A stretch of 64,000 nucleotides of DNA, from contig JAHDYG010000003.1 of assembly GCA_023383815.1 (NCBI GenBank), positions 62,001 through 126,000 of the forward strand, in the 5' to 3' direction. The translations under genes were made by a program, and so were the position numbers. Below the pieces are notes generated by a model. It searched no databases and was not told the origin of the DNA. It saw only the letters and a list, made by a program, of their open reading frames with translations. The DNA comes from Rhodocyclaceae bacterium (GTDB lineage Bacteria > Pseudomonadota > Gammaproteobacteria > Burkholderiales > Rhodocyclaceae). How positions within the stretch are numbered: position 1 is the first letter of the stretch; every line of letters starts with the position of its first letter. Positions 38,627 to 48,971 of this stretch are shown piece by piece.

Positions 38627-41416
38627 TCAGAAATCGCGCCACTCGTCTTCATCGTCGTGCTGCGCGGGCTTTGACCGCCCGGCCTTGGCGGGTGCGCGCT
38701 TCACTTCCGGTTCGTGCGAGCTCCTGCCCTTCGGCAACGAAGGCTGATGGGAGCCCGCCTCCTGCTGGCCGATGCGAAACACACTCACCGATTGGGACAG
38801 CGCATGCGCCTGCTCTTCGAGCGACTCGGCCGCCGCACTCGCCTGCTCGACCAGCGCCGCATTCTGCTGCGTCACCTCGTCCATGTGCGTGATCGCGGTA
38901 TTCACCTGCTCGATGCCCCCGCTCTGCTCGGCCGAGGCCGCCGAAATCTCCGACACCACGTCCGTCACCTGCCGCACCGAGGTCACCACCTCGCGGATCA
39001 CTCCGCCGGTCTCCGTCATCAGCGCCGAACCCTGCTCGACCTTGTCCACCGAGTCCGAGATCAGCGTCTTGATCTCCTTGGCCGCCGCCGCCGAACGCTG
39101 CGCCAGACTGCGCACCTCGCTCGCCACCACCGCAAAGCCCCGACCCTGCTCGCCAGCACGCGCCGCCTCCACCGCCGCATTGAGCGCCAGGATGTTGGTC
39201 TGGAACGCGATCCCGTCGATCACGCTGATGATGTCGACGATCTTGCGCGCCGCCTGATGGATGTCGTCCATCGTCCCCACCATCTGCTGCACCGCCTCCG
39301 CCCCCTTGCCCGCCACCCCGGAGGCAGCCACCGCAAGCTGGCGCGCCTGCTGCGCGTTGTCCGCGTTCTGGCGTACCGCGGAAGTCAGCTCCTCCATGCT
39401 CGAGGCCGTCTGCTCCAGGCTCGAAGCCTGCTCCTCGGTACGCGAGGACAGATCCTGGTTGCCCTTGGCAATCTGCTGCGCCGCCGTGCTCACCGAGCCG
39501 GCCGCCTCCGCAATCTCACCGATCATCCGCGTCAGCGCATCGGCCGTGCGGTTCGTGTACTCCTTCAGCTCCCCGAACGCCCCTTCGTAGTCCCCCTCGA
39601 TCCGCCGCGTCAGATCCCCTTCGGCCATCGCGCCCAGCACCCCGTTGGCCTCCTGCAAACCACGATCGGCCGCCTCGATCAGACGATTGATGTGGGTGGT
39701 GAGTTGCTGCAGGAAGTCGCCGCTCCCGGAGTGCGCAAGCCGAGCGCTGAAATCCCCGCTCGCCGCGGCTTCGACCGCCTGCTGTACCGCACGCTGCGCC
39801 GCCAGTTCATCGGTCCGGTCGCGCCACTCGCCGACCGAGCCGAGGCTCTTCCCCCTTTCATCGACGATCGGGCTGGTGACGACCTCGAACTCCCGCCCGC
39901 CGATCAGCATCATCGAGCGCAGCGGCGTCGAAAGTCCCGCAAGCCGCAGGCGCGCCTGCTCGGGGTCGGCGTAGAAGCGCGTGATGTCGCTGCCGACAAA
40001 CGTATCGGCCGAAAAGCCCGGCACCGACTCGGCAATCCTTGTCTCGATCCGGCGCAGGGTGTCCTGCAGCGCACGGTTGGCGTACAGCACCTGCCCGGCC
40101 GGCGTAGCGATGCGGACATTGGTCTCGACACAGTCGAGCGCAACCTTGACCCGCAAGGCCTCGGACGCGATCCGCCGCGCCTCGCTGACGTCAAAACCGA
40201 GGCGGATCTGCATCGCCATCAGCTCGTTGAACAGCATCCCGACCTCGTCACTCCCGTGCTCCGACACGACGTTGTCGTAATGGCCTTCGCCGATCCTGCG
40301 AAAGACCTGATTCGCCTCGCGCAGCGGCGCGATCACCGAACGCACGATCGCACGGCTTGCAAACACCGCGACCAGCGCCATCAGGATGAAGGCCGCGAGC
40401 AAGGCATTGCGGATCCAGTCTTTGAGCTGCTGTGCTTCGGCAAACAGCGCCCGGCCGAGCCTGTCCTGGGCGCGCGACATGTTCCACGCACGCTCGTCCA
40501 GCAGGGCATAGGGCTCCTTGAGATCAGCTGCCGCGCGCATCAGCATCGCCGAATCGGCCCCCTCGGCGGCCATCCGGAAAACACGCTCGACCGCTGGGCG
40601 AAACCGCTCCCAGGCCTCATGCATTCCATGAAAGGCCTGCGTCGCCGAAGTACGCTGGCAATGGTCATCGCACGCTCGCACCAGGACCTCGATCCGCGCA
40701 AGCCGATCCGCTGCGGCCTCGACGAGCACCGCCCGGGAGCCCGGGTCCCCGGTCTGCGCCGCCGCGTAGGCGCCGGCATGCAGTTGTGCCATGTGGCGCT
40801 GCATCTCCGACAATTCGATGATGTGATCGAAGCGGTCGTCGAAAAGGGTCTGCATCTGTTGCGCAAGGCGCATCGCGCCGCCGCCACCGAGCAGCACGCT
40901 TGCCAGCGCGACCGCGAGCATGACCGCAATCAGGCCGTACAAACGGTGTGCGAGCGGCAGGTTTGCAACCCGCCTGGCAAAAGAAGGACGAGGACGCAAG
41001 GGCCGGCTGCCTTCCGCAACGGAACGATAGAGCGCACTCGCGTGAGCAACCTGATCGCGTGACGGACGCGTGCGCACCGACAGGTAGCCCACCACCTGTC
41101 CGTTCTCGCGAACCGGCGTGACGTTCGCTACAACCCAGTAGAAATCGCCGTTCTTGCAGCGATTCTTGACCAGCCCCATCCACGGTTTGCCTGTCTTGAG
41201 CGTGCTCCACAGATCCTCGAAGGCGGCCGGAGGCATGTCCGGATGCCGCACGAGGTTGTGCGCGGTGCCGACGAGTTCGGCCTCGGTGAAGCCGCTGATC
41301 GCCACGAAAGCTTCATTGACGTAGGTGATGACGCCGCGCAGGTCCGTGCGCGAGACGATCGGCACCCCCTCTTCCAGGAAGACCTCACGGTCGGTCACCG
41401 GCTGATTGATTCTCAT
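38627..41416 (-). CDS. Methyl-accepting chemotaxis protein, Aer-type PAS - TM - HAMP - MCP, C-terminal CheR tether
   Basis: 929 aa. The N-terminal cytoplasmic PAS domain resembles Aer ([40 protein letters not shown]), suggesting redox or energy sensing, though flavin binding cannot be read directly. Two TM helices (about 157-178 and 335-355) flank a helical periplasmic domain. HAMP, a second PAS-like segment (about 435-545) and the signalling domain with the hairpin tip ([20 protein letters not shown]) follow. The C-terminus ends EWRDF, a fit to the CheR-binding pentapeptide consensus. The last ~335 residues are encoded by DNA identical to the neighbouring MCP. ATG 41414-41416 has GGAG upstream. 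Confidence 0.95.
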   Translation of the reverse strand: MRINQPVTDREVFLEEGVPIVSRTDLRGVITYVNEAFVAISGFTEAELVGTAHNLVRHPDMPPAAFEDLWSTLKTGKPWMGLVKNRCKNGDFYWVVANVTPVRENGQVVGYLSVRTRPSRDQVAHASALYRSVAEGSRPLRPRPSFARRVANLPLAHRLYGLIAVMLAVALASVLLGGGGAMRLAQQMQTLFDDRFDHIIELSEMQRHMAQLHAGAYAAAQTGDPGSRAVLVEAAADRLARIEVLVRACDDHCQRTSATQAFHGMHEAWERFRPAVERVFRMAAEGADSAMLMRAAADLKEPYALLDERAWNMSRAQDRLGRALFAEAQQLKDWIRNALLAAFILMALVAVFASRAIVRSVIAPLREANQVFRRIGEGHYDNVVSEHGSDEVGMLFNELMAMQIRLGFDVSEARRIASEALRVKVALDCVETNVRIATPAGQVLYANRALQDTLRRIETRIAESVPGFSADTFVGSDITRFYADPEQARLRLAGLSTPLRSMMLIGGREFEVVTSPIVDERGKSLGSVGEWRDRTDELAAQRAVQQAVEAAASGDFSARLAHSGSGDFLQQLTTHINRLIEAADRGLQEANGVLGAMAEGDLTRRIEGDYEGAFGELKEYTNRTADALTRMIGEIAEAAGSVSTAAQQIAKGNQDLSSRTEEQASSLEQTASSMEELTSAVRQNADNAQQARQLAVAASGVAGKGAEAVQQMVGTMDDIHQAARKIVDIISVIDGIAFQTNILALNAAVEAARAGEQGRGFAVVASEVRSLAQRSAAAAKEIKTLISDSVDKVEQGSALMTETGGVIREVVTSVRQVTDVVSEISAASAEQSGGIEQVNTAITHMDEVTQQNAALVEQASAAAESLEEQAHALSQSVSVFRIGQQEAGSHQPSLPKGRSSHEPEVKRAPAKAGRSKPAQHDDEDEWRDF
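38680..39682. repeat. Direct repeat copy A, 1003 bp, identical to 41551-42553
   Basis: Base-for-base comparison shows no substitution or indel over 1003 bp at a constant offset of 2871. It covers the signalling domain and conserved tail linker of the first MCP. One substitution (38679) separates it from a further 17 matching bases. No target-site duplication or mobile-element end is visible. Confidence 0.95.
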
Positions 41417-41455
41417 CGCAAACTCCGCTCACAAAGGGGCCGGTCAACTCAGGGG

Positions 41456-44311
41456 TCAGAAATCCAGCCACTCGTCACCGTCGGAATCCGCGCTCACTGG
41501 TGCGAGCGGCCGCGTGCGCGGAGGTGCCCTGCGCGCGGGCTTTGACCGCTCGGCCTTGGCGGGTGCGCGCTTCACTTCCGGTTCGTGCGAGCTCCTGCCC
41601 TTCGGCAACGAAGGCTGATGGGAGCCCGCCTCCTGCTGGCCGATGCGAAACACACTCACCGATTGGGACAGCGCATGCGCCTGCTCTTCGAGCGACTCGG
41701 CCGCCGCACTCGCCTGCTCGACCAGCGCCGCATTCTGCTGCGTCACCTCGTCCATGTGCGTGATCGCGGTATTCACCTGCTCGATGCCCCCGCTCTGCTC
41801 GGCCGAGGCCGCCGAAATCTCCGACACCACGTCCGTCACCTGCCGCACCGAGGTCACCACCTCGCGGATCACTCCGCCGGTCTCCGTCATCAGCGCCGAA
41901 CCCTGCTCGACCTTGTCCACCGAGTCCGAGATCAGCGTCTTGATCTCCTTGGCCGCCGCCGCCGAACGCTGCGCCAGACTGCGCACCTCGCTCGCCACCA
42001 CCGCAAAGCCCCGACCCTGCTCGCCAGCACGCGCCGCCTCCACCGCCGCATTGAGCGCCAGGATGTTGGTCTGGAACGCGATCCCGTCGATCACGCTGAT
42101 GATGTCGACGATCTTGCGCGCCGCCTGATGGATGTCGTCCATCGTCCCCACCATCTGCTGCACCGCCTCCGCCCCCTTGCCCGCCACCCCGGAGGCAGCC
42201 ACCGCAAGCTGGCGCGCCTGCTGCGCGTTGTCCGCGTTCTGGCGTACCGCGGAAGTCAGCTCCTCCATGCTCGAGGCCGTCTGCTCCAGGCTCGAAGCCT
42301 GCTCCTCGGTACGCGAGGACAGATCCTGGTTGCCCTTGGCAATCTGCTGCGCCGCCGTGCTCACCGAGCCGGCCGCCTCCGCAATCTCACCGATCATCCG
42401 CGTCAGCGCATCGGCCGTGCGGTTCGTGTACTCCTTCAGCTCCCCGAACGCCCCTTCGTAGTCCCCCTCGATCCGCCGCGTCAGATCCCCTTCGGCCATC
42501 GCGCCCAGCACCCCGTTGGCCTCCTGCAAACCACGATCGGCCGCCTCGATCAGGGCATTCATCCCCTGGCCCAACTGCTCGAAGAAGCCGCTCAGGTGCG
42601 CCGTCTCCATCCGCTGCGAGAAGTCGCCGCGTGCCGCCGCACCCACGATGCGGGCAACATCCTCCTCCGTAGCCACCTCGTCGGTCCGGTCCTGCCACTC
42701 GACGACCGACCCGATGCGTGCACCGTCTTGCGAAAAGATCGGATTGGCCACCAGGCGGAAGGTGTGTTGTGCAACCTTGATCTGCGCGATGTGCGTGGTC
42801 TTGAGCCCCCCCAGCAGGTTGCGCTGGTGGGCCGGATTGCGATGGAAATCGTCGAAGTTCGACCCCACGATCGCCGCAGCACGGAAGTTCGGGAGCACCT
42901 CACGGATGCCCGCCTCGGCACGCCCCAGCATCTCCAGCACGGCACGATTGGCGAACAGGATCTTGCCCTGAGCATCGGCCACCATGACGTTCACCGACGC
43001 ACCCTCCAGCGCATTGCGGATCCGGGTCGCCGCCTCGGCACGCGAACGGATGTCCACAACGTCGTTTTCGAGACGGATCTGCATCGACTTGAGCGCCACC
43101 AGCAGTTGCCCGGCCTCGTCATCCGAACGCACATCGATCGGGGTATCGAAGCTCCCCTCGGCGATCCGGCCGAAGATCTCGTTGGCCTTCCGGAGCGGTT
43201 GCACGACCGAACGCACGATGGCCCGGCTCATCAGGGTCGCGAGCAGGAGCGCAATCATGAGCGCCGCGATGACGACCATCTGGATTCGCCCGCTCATCCG
43301 CTCGGCCTCTTCACTCAAGCCGCGCGCCGCCCGATCGTGCGCCTCGAAGAGCGCTTCTGCATGCTTTCGCGCCTCGGCATAAGACGGGTTCACGTGACTC
43401 AACAAGCGCGCATTCGCTTCATAGAAACGGCCATCCAGAATCAGCTCGCGAACGGGCAGCAAGCCTTCATTGACGTAGCGACCACGCGCCTCGGCATAGG
43501 CCCGGTCGAGGATCTCCATCCCACCGATCTGACGCGCCTGGTAAGCGCTCCACAGCTCGGTGATCCGGTCGCGGTTGCGCAGCACGAGATCGGTGTGCAT
43601 CGTCGTAGGATGATCGTGGAGCTTCGCAAAGGACGAGACGGGGTCATGCTGCATCGCCAGCAGCAGTTGCGCCCGGTTGTCGCCCATCAGCGTCAGCATC
43701 GTCGCGACGTCCTGCGCCGAACGCGCATGATCCTCGTAGACCCGTTGCAGGCTCGCTGTGAGGTAGGCGTTGATGGCAAGCCCGGCAGCTGCGGTCAGGA
43801 CCAGCAGCAGGACGAGAAAACCCACCAGTCCGTACAAACGCTTTGCAAGCGCCATTCCGGCGAAACGGTCGGACCAGGAGGGTTTTTTGTCCAGGCTCAC
43901 CTTGCCTTCGTTGATCGCCCGGTACAGGCGACTCGCGCTTTCGATCTGCTCACGCGTGGGGCGGCTGCGCACCGACAGGTAGCCGGTGACCTGCCCATTC
44001 TCACGGATCGGCGTAACGTTCGCGACGACCCAGTAAAAATCCCCATTCTTGCAGCGGTTCTTGACCACTCCGGACCAGGGCTTGCCGGCCTTGAGCGTAT
44101 CCCAAAGATCCTTGAAGGCGGCAGGCGGCATGTCCGGGTGGCGCACGATGTTGTGCGCACTGCCGATGAGTTCGGCTTCAGAAAAGCCGCTGATGCGCAT
44201 GAACACGTCGTTCGCCTGGGTGATGACGCCGCGCAGATCGGTGCGCGAGATGATCCGCTCGCCGTCGGCGAGGTGGACTTCGTGGTCCGTGACGGGTTGA
44301 TTGATCTTCAT
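41456..44311 (-). CDS. Methyl-accepting chemotaxis protein, Aer-type PAS - TM - HAMP - MCP, C-terminal CheR tether
   Basis: 951 aa, paralogue of the next gene downstream. Aer-like PAS at the N-terminus ([28 protein letters not shown]), TM helices at about 163-187 and 340-365, a periplasmic helical region unlike that of its paralogue, HAMP, a PAS-like segment (about 440-545) and a signalling domain identical in DNA to the paralogue. The tail is extended by a basic/Pro-rich stretch and ends EWLDF, a CheR-tether-type pentapeptide. The start overlaps the cheW stop by ATGA. Different input modules joined to one output module suggest a pair of sensors reporting to the same CheA/CheW. Confidence 0.95.
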   Translation of the reverse strand: MKINQPVTDHEVHLADGERIISRTDLRGVITQANDVFMRISGFSEAELIGSAHNIVRHPDMPPAAFKDLWDTLKAGKPWSGVVKNRCKNGDFYWVVANVTPIRENGQVTGYLSVRSRPTREQIESASRLYRAINEGKVSLDKKPSWSDRFAGMALAKRLYGLVGFLVLLLVLTAAAGLAINAYLTASLQRVYEDHARSAQDVATMLTLMGDNRAQLLLAMQHDPVSSFAKLHDHPTTMHTDLVLRNRDRITELWSAYQARQIGGMEILDRAYAEARGRYVNEGLLPVRELILDGRFYEANARLLSHVNPSYAEARKHAEALFEAHDRAARGLSEEAERMSGRIQMVVIAALMIALLLATLMSRAIVRSVVQPLRKANEIFGRIAEGSFDTPIDVRSDDEAGQLLVALKSMQIRLENDVVDIRSRAEAATRIRNALEGASVNVMVADAQGKILFANRAVLEMLGRAEAGIREVLPNFRAAAIVGSNFDDFHRNPAHQRNLLGGLKTTHIAQIKVAQHTFRLVANPIFSQDGARIGSVVEWQDRTDEVATEEDVARIVGAAARGDFSQRMETAHLSGFFEQLGQGMNALIEAADRGLQEANGVLGAMAEGDLTRRIEGDYEGAFGELKEYTNRTADALTRMIGEIAEAAGSVSTAAQQIAKGNQDLSSRTEEQASSLEQTASSMEELTSAVRQNADNAQQARQLAVAASGVAGKGAEAVQQMVGTMDDIHQAARKIVDIISVIDGIAFQTNILALNAAVEAARAGEQGRGFAVVASEVRSLAQRSAAAAKEIKTLISDSVDKVEQGSALMTETGGVIREVVTSVRQVTDVVSEISAASAEQSGGIEQVNTAITHMDEVTQQNAALVEQASAAAESLEEQAHALSQSVSVFRIGQQEAGSHQPSLPKGRSSHEPEVKRAPAKAERSKPARRAPPRTRPLAPVSADSDGDEWLDF
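41551..42553. repeat. Direct repeat copy B, 1003 bp, identical to 38680-39682
   Basis: Second copy of the identical segment, inside the upstream MCP gene. Silent third positions are also identical, unlike the clearly diverged 5' halves of the two genes, which points to recent duplication or gene conversion of this segment. Confidence 0.95.
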
Positions 44312-44805
44312 GATGTTTCCTTGCCCGAAAGTTCGTCCAGAAGCTGCATTTCATTGCTGGTCATGAGGCGCTCGATGTCCAGCAGGATCACCATGCGCTC
44401 TTCCAGCGTCGCCAGCCCGGTGATGTAGCGGATGTCGATGGCCGACCCGAACTCGGGTGCGGCACGGATCTGTTCCGTCGAAAGCGCGACGACATCGCGC
44501 ACGCTGTCGACAACGATGCCGGCCAGGCGTCCGCCGATCGCAAGGATGATGACCACCGTGAACTGCGTGTACTCCACCTTGTCGAGGTTGAGCCGGATCC
44601 GCATGTCTACGATCGGGACGATCGCACCGCGCAGGTTGATCACGCCCTTGATGAAGGGTGGCGCGCCCACGATGCGTGTGACCGGCTCGTAGCCCCGGAT
44701 CTCCTGCACCGTGAGAATGTCGACCGCATACTCTTCCTCGGCAAGCGTGAAGGTCAGGTATTCGCGCAATCCCTGCGCAGTGATCGGTTCGTGTTCCCTA
44801 GCCAT
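44308..44805 (-). CDS. cheW: Chemotaxis coupling protein CheW
   Basis: 165 aa, the whole length being a CheW domain ([47 protein letters not shown]). Links receptors to CheA. ATG 44803-44805 is preceded by AGGAAAG. It lies 11 bases after cheA and overlaps the MCP start by 4 bases. Confidence 0.97.
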   Translation of the reverse strand: MAREHEPITAQGLREYLTFTLAEEEYAVDILTVQEIRGYEPVTRIVGAPPFIKGVINLRGAIVPIVDMRIRLNLDKVEYTQFTVVIILAIGGRLAGIVVDSVRDVVALSTEQIRAAPEFGSAIDIRYITGLATLEERMVILLDIERLMTSNEMQLLDELSGKETS

Positions 44806-44816
44806 GGGAGCTTTCC

Positions 44817-47105
44817 TCAGGCGGCAGCCACGTTGCCTGCATGCTGTGTAAGTTTGATGAGATCGCCGACATCCAGAATCAGCGACACCCTGCCGTCGCC
44901 GAGGATGGTGGCCCCGGAAATGCCCTTGACCCGTCGGTAGTTCGTTTCGAGGTTCTTGACGACCACCTGGTGCTGCCCGAGCAGCGCATCCACCCCCAGG
45001 GCCAGACGGCGCCCGTTCGATTCGAGCACGATCAGCACCGATTCTTCGACTGGCAGGCCTGAACCGGGGATGTCGAGCAGTTCTCCCAGGCTGGCAACCG
45101 GAAGGTAGCGATCGCGCACGCGCACGACCTTGCCGTGCCGCCCGACGGTGCTGAACTCGAGGGTCTCGCCCTGCAGCGACTCGATCACGAACCCGAGCGG
45201 TACGATGAAGGTTTCGGTGCCGGCCCGCACCGACATGCCGTCGAGAATCGCCAGCGTCAGGGGTAGCCGGATACTGACCCGGGTCCCGAACCCAGCCGTG
45301 CTCGAAACCTCGACCGAACCACCCAGGCTCTGGATGTTCCTGCGCACGACATCCATGCCGACCCCGCGCCCCGACACATCGGTGACTTCCTCCGCCGTCG
45401 AAAACCCGGGTGCGAAAATCAGGTTCCAGACCTCGGAATCGCTCATCTCGGCAGACGTCGCGATCCCCTGCTTCGCGGCCTTCGCGAGGATGCGATCGCG
45501 GCGCAGGCCGGCGCCGTCGTCGCTGATCTCGATCAGGATGTGCCCGCTCTGATGCGCTGCCGAGAGCGTGATGTGACCTGCGGGTGATTTTCCGGCAGCA
45601 ATCCGTTCGTCCGGCATTTCGAGCCCGTGATCCACCGCATTCCGCACCAGATGCGTCAGCGGATCAATGATCTTCTCGACCATACCCTTGTCGAGTTCGG
45701 TCGACTCGCCGACCAGGTGCAATTCGGCCTGCTTGCCGAGCTTTCTCGCCAGGTCGCGGAGCAGCCGCGGGTAACGGCTGAATACCAGGCTCATCGGCAC
45801 CATGCGGATCGACATGACCGATTCCTGCAGGTCGCGACTGTTGCGTTCAAGCTGGGCCAGCCCACCCAGCAGCTTCTCGTATACGACCGGATCGAGTACC
45901 GACGCGGACTCCAGCAGCATCGACTGGGTGATCACCAGCTCCCCAACCAGATTGATGAGCTGGTCCACCTTGTGGATGCCAACCCGGATCGAGGTCGTGT
46001 CGGCCCCAGCGGCGGCAACCGGCCTGCGCTGGGTCTCGACGACAGGGTCCTTCTTCGCAGGCAGCGCAAGCTCTACCGCCTGCGCGGGTGCCATCTCAAT
46101 CCGAGGGGAGGCGTCGAACAACCCATACGCCGTCTCCGGCTCACACTGCGCGGTGACGGGGGCCGCATCCGCCTCGAAAAACCCGTAACCGGGGTCGTCG
46201 GTCGTCGATACGCCAGCCGCCGGCGGTGTTGATTGCATCGGCGACGAGGGCATCGCATCGAACAGGCCGTATGCCTCTTCGAGCGGCGGCTTGGCTTCCC
46301 CCAATTCGGGCTCGAACAACCCCCAGGCCTCGTCGTTTCCACCGTCCCTCCCGCCGGAGCCCGCCGTGGGGTCGAAGAAGCCGTACGCCTGCCCGGCGTC
46401 CGCCTGCTTCCTCTCATCACTTGCGACCTCCTCGATCGCCACCCACGCCGGATCGAACGCAAAATCCACAAAGACCCGAAGTTCATCGAGATGTGCATCG
46501 GTTTCGACCTCGATCCAGTGGCGCCCCGCCGCTCGGACGTCGTCCGGCTCGGAATCGGCTCTCGTAGGCCCAAGCTGAGAAAGCGTCGCAACGAGATTCG
46601 ACCACGCATCGGCTCGCACCGCCGCGGCCTCGGGAAGATCGAGGACAATCCGGATCCATCGGTTACCGCCCAATGCAGGAGCGCCTGCCAGGGCCTCGGC
46701 AGGCCCAGCCTTGCGATCCGGGTCGGCAAGCGTCGTCAGTTCCTGGCTGAGCGCAGCAGCCTCGGCAACGTCGCCATCCTGCCCTGAACGACAACCTTCG
46801 AGCAGCTCGCGCAGCACATCGACTGCCCGCAGACAGGCATCGCGCCGCATTTCGTCGAGTACAAGCTCGTGATGACGGACCCGATCGAGCAGCGTTTCGA
46901 GCGTGTGCGTGAACTCAGCAAGCCGGCCCAGCCCGAAGGTTGCCGCCCCACCCTTGATCGAGTGCGCAGCGCGAAAGATCTCGTTCATCCGTTCCGGATC
47001 GCCGTCTTCGGGATCGAAGTCGAGCAAACCCGACTCGAGCGTGGCGATGTGCTCGTCCGCTTCTTCGAGAAACGTCTGGATGAACTGTGCGAGATCGATC
47101 GTCAT
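44817..47105 (-). CDS. cheA: Chemotaxis histidine kinase CheA with YGxFD-repeat linker
   Basis: 762 aa. Hpt domain with phospho-acceptor H48 (AAHSIKGGAATFG), a second folded segment (about 145-228) where P2 would be, then a low-complexity linker with five aromatic-G-[FL]-F-[DE] motifs (240-245, 260-265, 278-283, 306-311, 326-331). Dimerisation domain from about 372, ATPase (LVRNAVDHGLE, DDGAGL, GRGVGMDVV) and a C-terminal CheW-like domain. It phosphorylates CheY and CheB, and possibly the receiver of the PP2C protein. 21 bases after cheY. Confidence 0.97.
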   Translation of the reverse strand: MTIDLAQFIQTFLEEADEHIATLESGLLDFDPEDGDPERMNEIFRAAHSIKGGAATFGLGRLAEFTHTLETLLDRVRHHELVLDEMRRDACLRAVDVLRELLEGCRSGQDGDVAEAAALSQELTTLADPDRKAGPAEALAGAPALGGNRWIRIVLDLPEAAAVRADAWSNLVATLSQLGPTRADSEPDDVRAAGRHWIEVETDAHLDELRVFVDFAFDPAWVAIEEVASDERKQADAGQAYGFFDPTAGSGGRDGGNDEAWGLFEPELGEAKPPLEEAYGLFDAMPSSPMQSTPPAAGVSTTDDPGYGFFEADAAPVTAQCEPETAYGLFDASPRIEMAPAQAVELALPAKKDPVVETQRRPVAAAGADTTSIRVGIHKVDQLINLVGELVITQSMLLESASVLDPVVYEKLLGGLAQLERNSRDLQESVMSIRMVPMSLVFSRYPRLLRDLARKLGKQAELHLVGESTELDKGMVEKIIDPLTHLVRNAVDHGLEMPDERIAAGKSPAGHITLSAAHQSGHILIEISDDGAGLRRDRILAKAAKQGIATSAEMSDSEVWNLIFAPGFSTAEEVTDVSGRGVGMDVVRRNIQSLGGSVEVSSTAGFGTRVSIRLPLTLAILDGMSVRAGTETFIVPLGFVIESLQGETLEFSTVGRHGKVVRVRDRYLPVASLGELLDIPGSGLPVEESVLIVLESNGRRLALGVDALLGQHQVVVKNLETNYRRVKGISGATILGDGRVSLILDVGDLIKLTQHAGNVAAA

Positions 47106-47126
47106 AAAAAGCCCCGTTCACTCGCT

Positions 47127-47492
47127 TCAGGGCAGGACCTTGCGCACGACTTCGAGCAGCTTGTTCGGGTCGAAGGGCTTCACGATCCAGCCGGTGGCGC
47201 CGGCCGACTTGCCCTGCGCCTTCATCGACTCACTTGATTCGGTCGTGAGGATCAGGATCGGTACGCTGCGGTAGTTCGGCATCCCCCTCAGCATGCGGAC
47301 CATCGTGAGGCCGTCCATGCGCGGCATGTTCTGATCCGTCAGGACCAGGTCGACCTGCTGCGCCTTGGCCTTCGCCAGTCCGTCCTGCCCATCGACTGCC
47401 TCGACGACCTGGTAGCCCTGGCTCTTCAACGTGAAACTGACCATCTGACGAATCGAGGCCGAGTCATCGACCGCTAGGATTTTCTTTGCCAT
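47127..47492 (-). CDS. cheY: Chemotaxis response regulator CheY
   Basis: 121 aa single receiver with acidic pair in ILAVDDSASIRQMV, phospho-Asp in LVLTDQNMPRMDG, the T site in LILTTESS and Lys in WIVKPFDP. It closely fits CheY proteins of F7-like and type II clusters rather than transcriptional regulators. 64 bases after the MCP/CheZ-like gene, whose product carries a candidate CheY-P phosphatase motif. Confidence 0.96.
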   Translation of the reverse strand: MAKKILAVDDSASIRQMVSFTLKSQGYQVVEAVDGQDGLAKAKAQQVDLVLTDQNMPRMDGLTMVRMLRGMPNYRSVPILILTTESSESMKAQGKSAGATGWIVKPFDPNKLLEVVRKVLP

Positions 47493-47556
47493 GGTGCATT
47501 CTCATTCTTCGGGTTCAAGGGATTCCGGCCGCGAGTGTACCGGTTGCCGCCACGGG

Positions 47557-48744
47557 CTAGAAAAGCTCGATCTCGCCCACTTCCATGGTTTTCTGCGACA
47601 CGGGCTTCTTCACCGTCTGCCGGTCGATCGATTCCAGCGCGCCTCTGAGCGCCGCAACCCGCTCCGCCGACACCCCGCCTTCCGCATTTCCCTGCAGGGC
47701 CGAGAGTCCCCGCACAACGAGGAGCGCACAGCTCAATCGCTCTTCAGTAAGCGCTAGAAGCTGCGAGGTCATGTCCTGGAACTGCAATCCGACCACGGCC
47801 TCATGAACGCCGCGTTCCACTTGCGCCGAGATCTCGCCCGCCTGCACGGCGATGTGGGCCCGCTCCGTACTGATCCTGTCAAGCACCCCGATCATCTGCT
47901 CGATCTCGTCCTTCGACGCGAGCGCCTGGCTCATGTCATTGCTGGCGAGGGCATCTGCGGAAGAACTGACTGAATCGAGTGCCTGGTCGATCGTTGCGAT
48001 GACCTTGCGGATCTCGTTGCTGAAGAGGTTGGTCCGCTCCGACAGGGTACGAACCTCGTCGGCGACCACCGCAAATCCGCGCCCCGCCTCCCCGGCACGC
48101 GCGGCTTCGATCGCCGCATTCAAGGCCAGAAGATTGGTCTGTTTGGCAATGTTCTCGATATCGCCCAGCGTGCTCTTGACGGCCTTGATGCTCTCGCCGA
48201 CCCCATCGATCTGCTCGGTCAGTTCGATCGCGCGCTTGCTGCTGTTGAGCGAATCATCGACAAACGCAATCAGAGTCCGCGAAATCTGATCGATGAAGCG
48301 CTTGAAGGCAACGTCCTCCGCAAGCTCGTCCCCATCCGCGCTGGTCAGCCGGGAAATCAGTTCTCGCTGCGCCGTCGCCTGGGCTTCCAGCGTGCCAAAG
48401 GCCGCGAGCAGGTCACCGATTGCAGATCGCAGGATCGTATCGACGCGACGGATCTCGTCGGACGTACTGCCAAGCCCCGTCTCGAGCTTCGAACCAACCT
48501 CCTGCGCAAGCCCGACCATCACAGCCATCCCACCCGGATCGTGTGACGGCCGAGCGTCAACCGGATCCCCAGATCCGCCTGCCGGCTCCGATCGTGCAAG
48601 GAGGCCGGCAAGCAACACCCCCTGCACCCCCATCAAGGCCGCGCCGCCCCAGCCGACCCCGGCCAAGGTCATCGCGATTGCAATCAAGGCGACGGAAACA
48701 ACCACCGCAAGCGCCAGTGCTGGACCACGTTTCATGATGCTCAT
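47557..48744 (-). CDS. Membrane-anchored MCP signalling-domain protein with CheZ-like DxxxQ motif
   Basis: 395 aa from ATG 48742-48744, or 392 aa from ATG 48733-48735, which has the better placed GGA. Two hydrophobic segments at the N-terminus (about 6-25 and 31-46, 392-aa numbering) with almost no periplasmic part, so it lacks an external sensor. The signalling hairpin tip is present ([21 protein letters not shown], 196-216). Further on, residues 317-326 read [10 protein letters not shown], matching the CheZ phosphatase signature with D321 and Q325. The C-terminus is GEIELF. First gene of the operon, where P. aeruginosa cluster II also has an MCP. No separate cheZ is seen. Phosphatase activity is inferred. 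Confidence 0.88.
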   Translation of the reverse strand: MSIMKRGPALALAVVVSVALIAIAMTLAGVGWGGAALMGVQGVLLAGLLARSEPAGGSGDPVDARPSHDPGGMAVMVGLAQEVGSKLETGLGSTSDEIRRVDTILRSAIGDLLAAFGTLEAQATAQRELISRLTSADGDELAEDVAFKRFIDQISRTLIAFVDDSLNSSKRAIELTEQIDGVGESIKAVKSTLGDIENIAKQTNLLALNAAIEAARAGEAGRGFAVVADEVRTLSERTNLFSNEIRKVIATIDQALDSVSSSADALASNDMSQALASKDEIEQMIGVLDRISTERAHIAVQAGEISAQVERGVHEAVVGLQFQDMTSQLLALTEERLSCALLVVRGLSALQGNAEGGVSAERVAALRGALESIDRQTVKKPVSQKTMEVGEIELF

Positions 48745-48971
48745 TCCGTTGTTGTTTTTCGATACCGTGCAGCCCTGATCCGGCCTTCCAATGCGTGCGG
48801 GTGGCGGCCCAAACTGCCCGGTGCCGATGTGGATCATGTACAGAACTTCGACCGAGGCTGGTCTTTCTTGAGCGCATTTTACGGAAAAGCAGAGCCACGG
48901 AACCTGAGATTTGACGCCCGTCAGCGGCTTTGGCATTGTTCGATGCAGGGGTACGGTGGATGGAGCAGAAG

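Noticed and set aside
38680-42553. The MCP repeat as a mobile element
   Set aside because: No transposase, terminal inverted repeats or target duplication; the repeat begins and ends within coding sequence of paralogues.
38714-44428. Long plus-strand open frames across both MCP genes
   Set aside because: Arg/His/Leu-rich antisense shadows of the MCP signalling domains; their apparent duplication only mirrors the real 1003-bp repeat.
48876-48881. TAAAAT on the minus strand as the -10 of the che operon
   Set aside because: No matching -35 and no sigma28 or sigma54 consensus found in the divergent gap; not strong enough to list.
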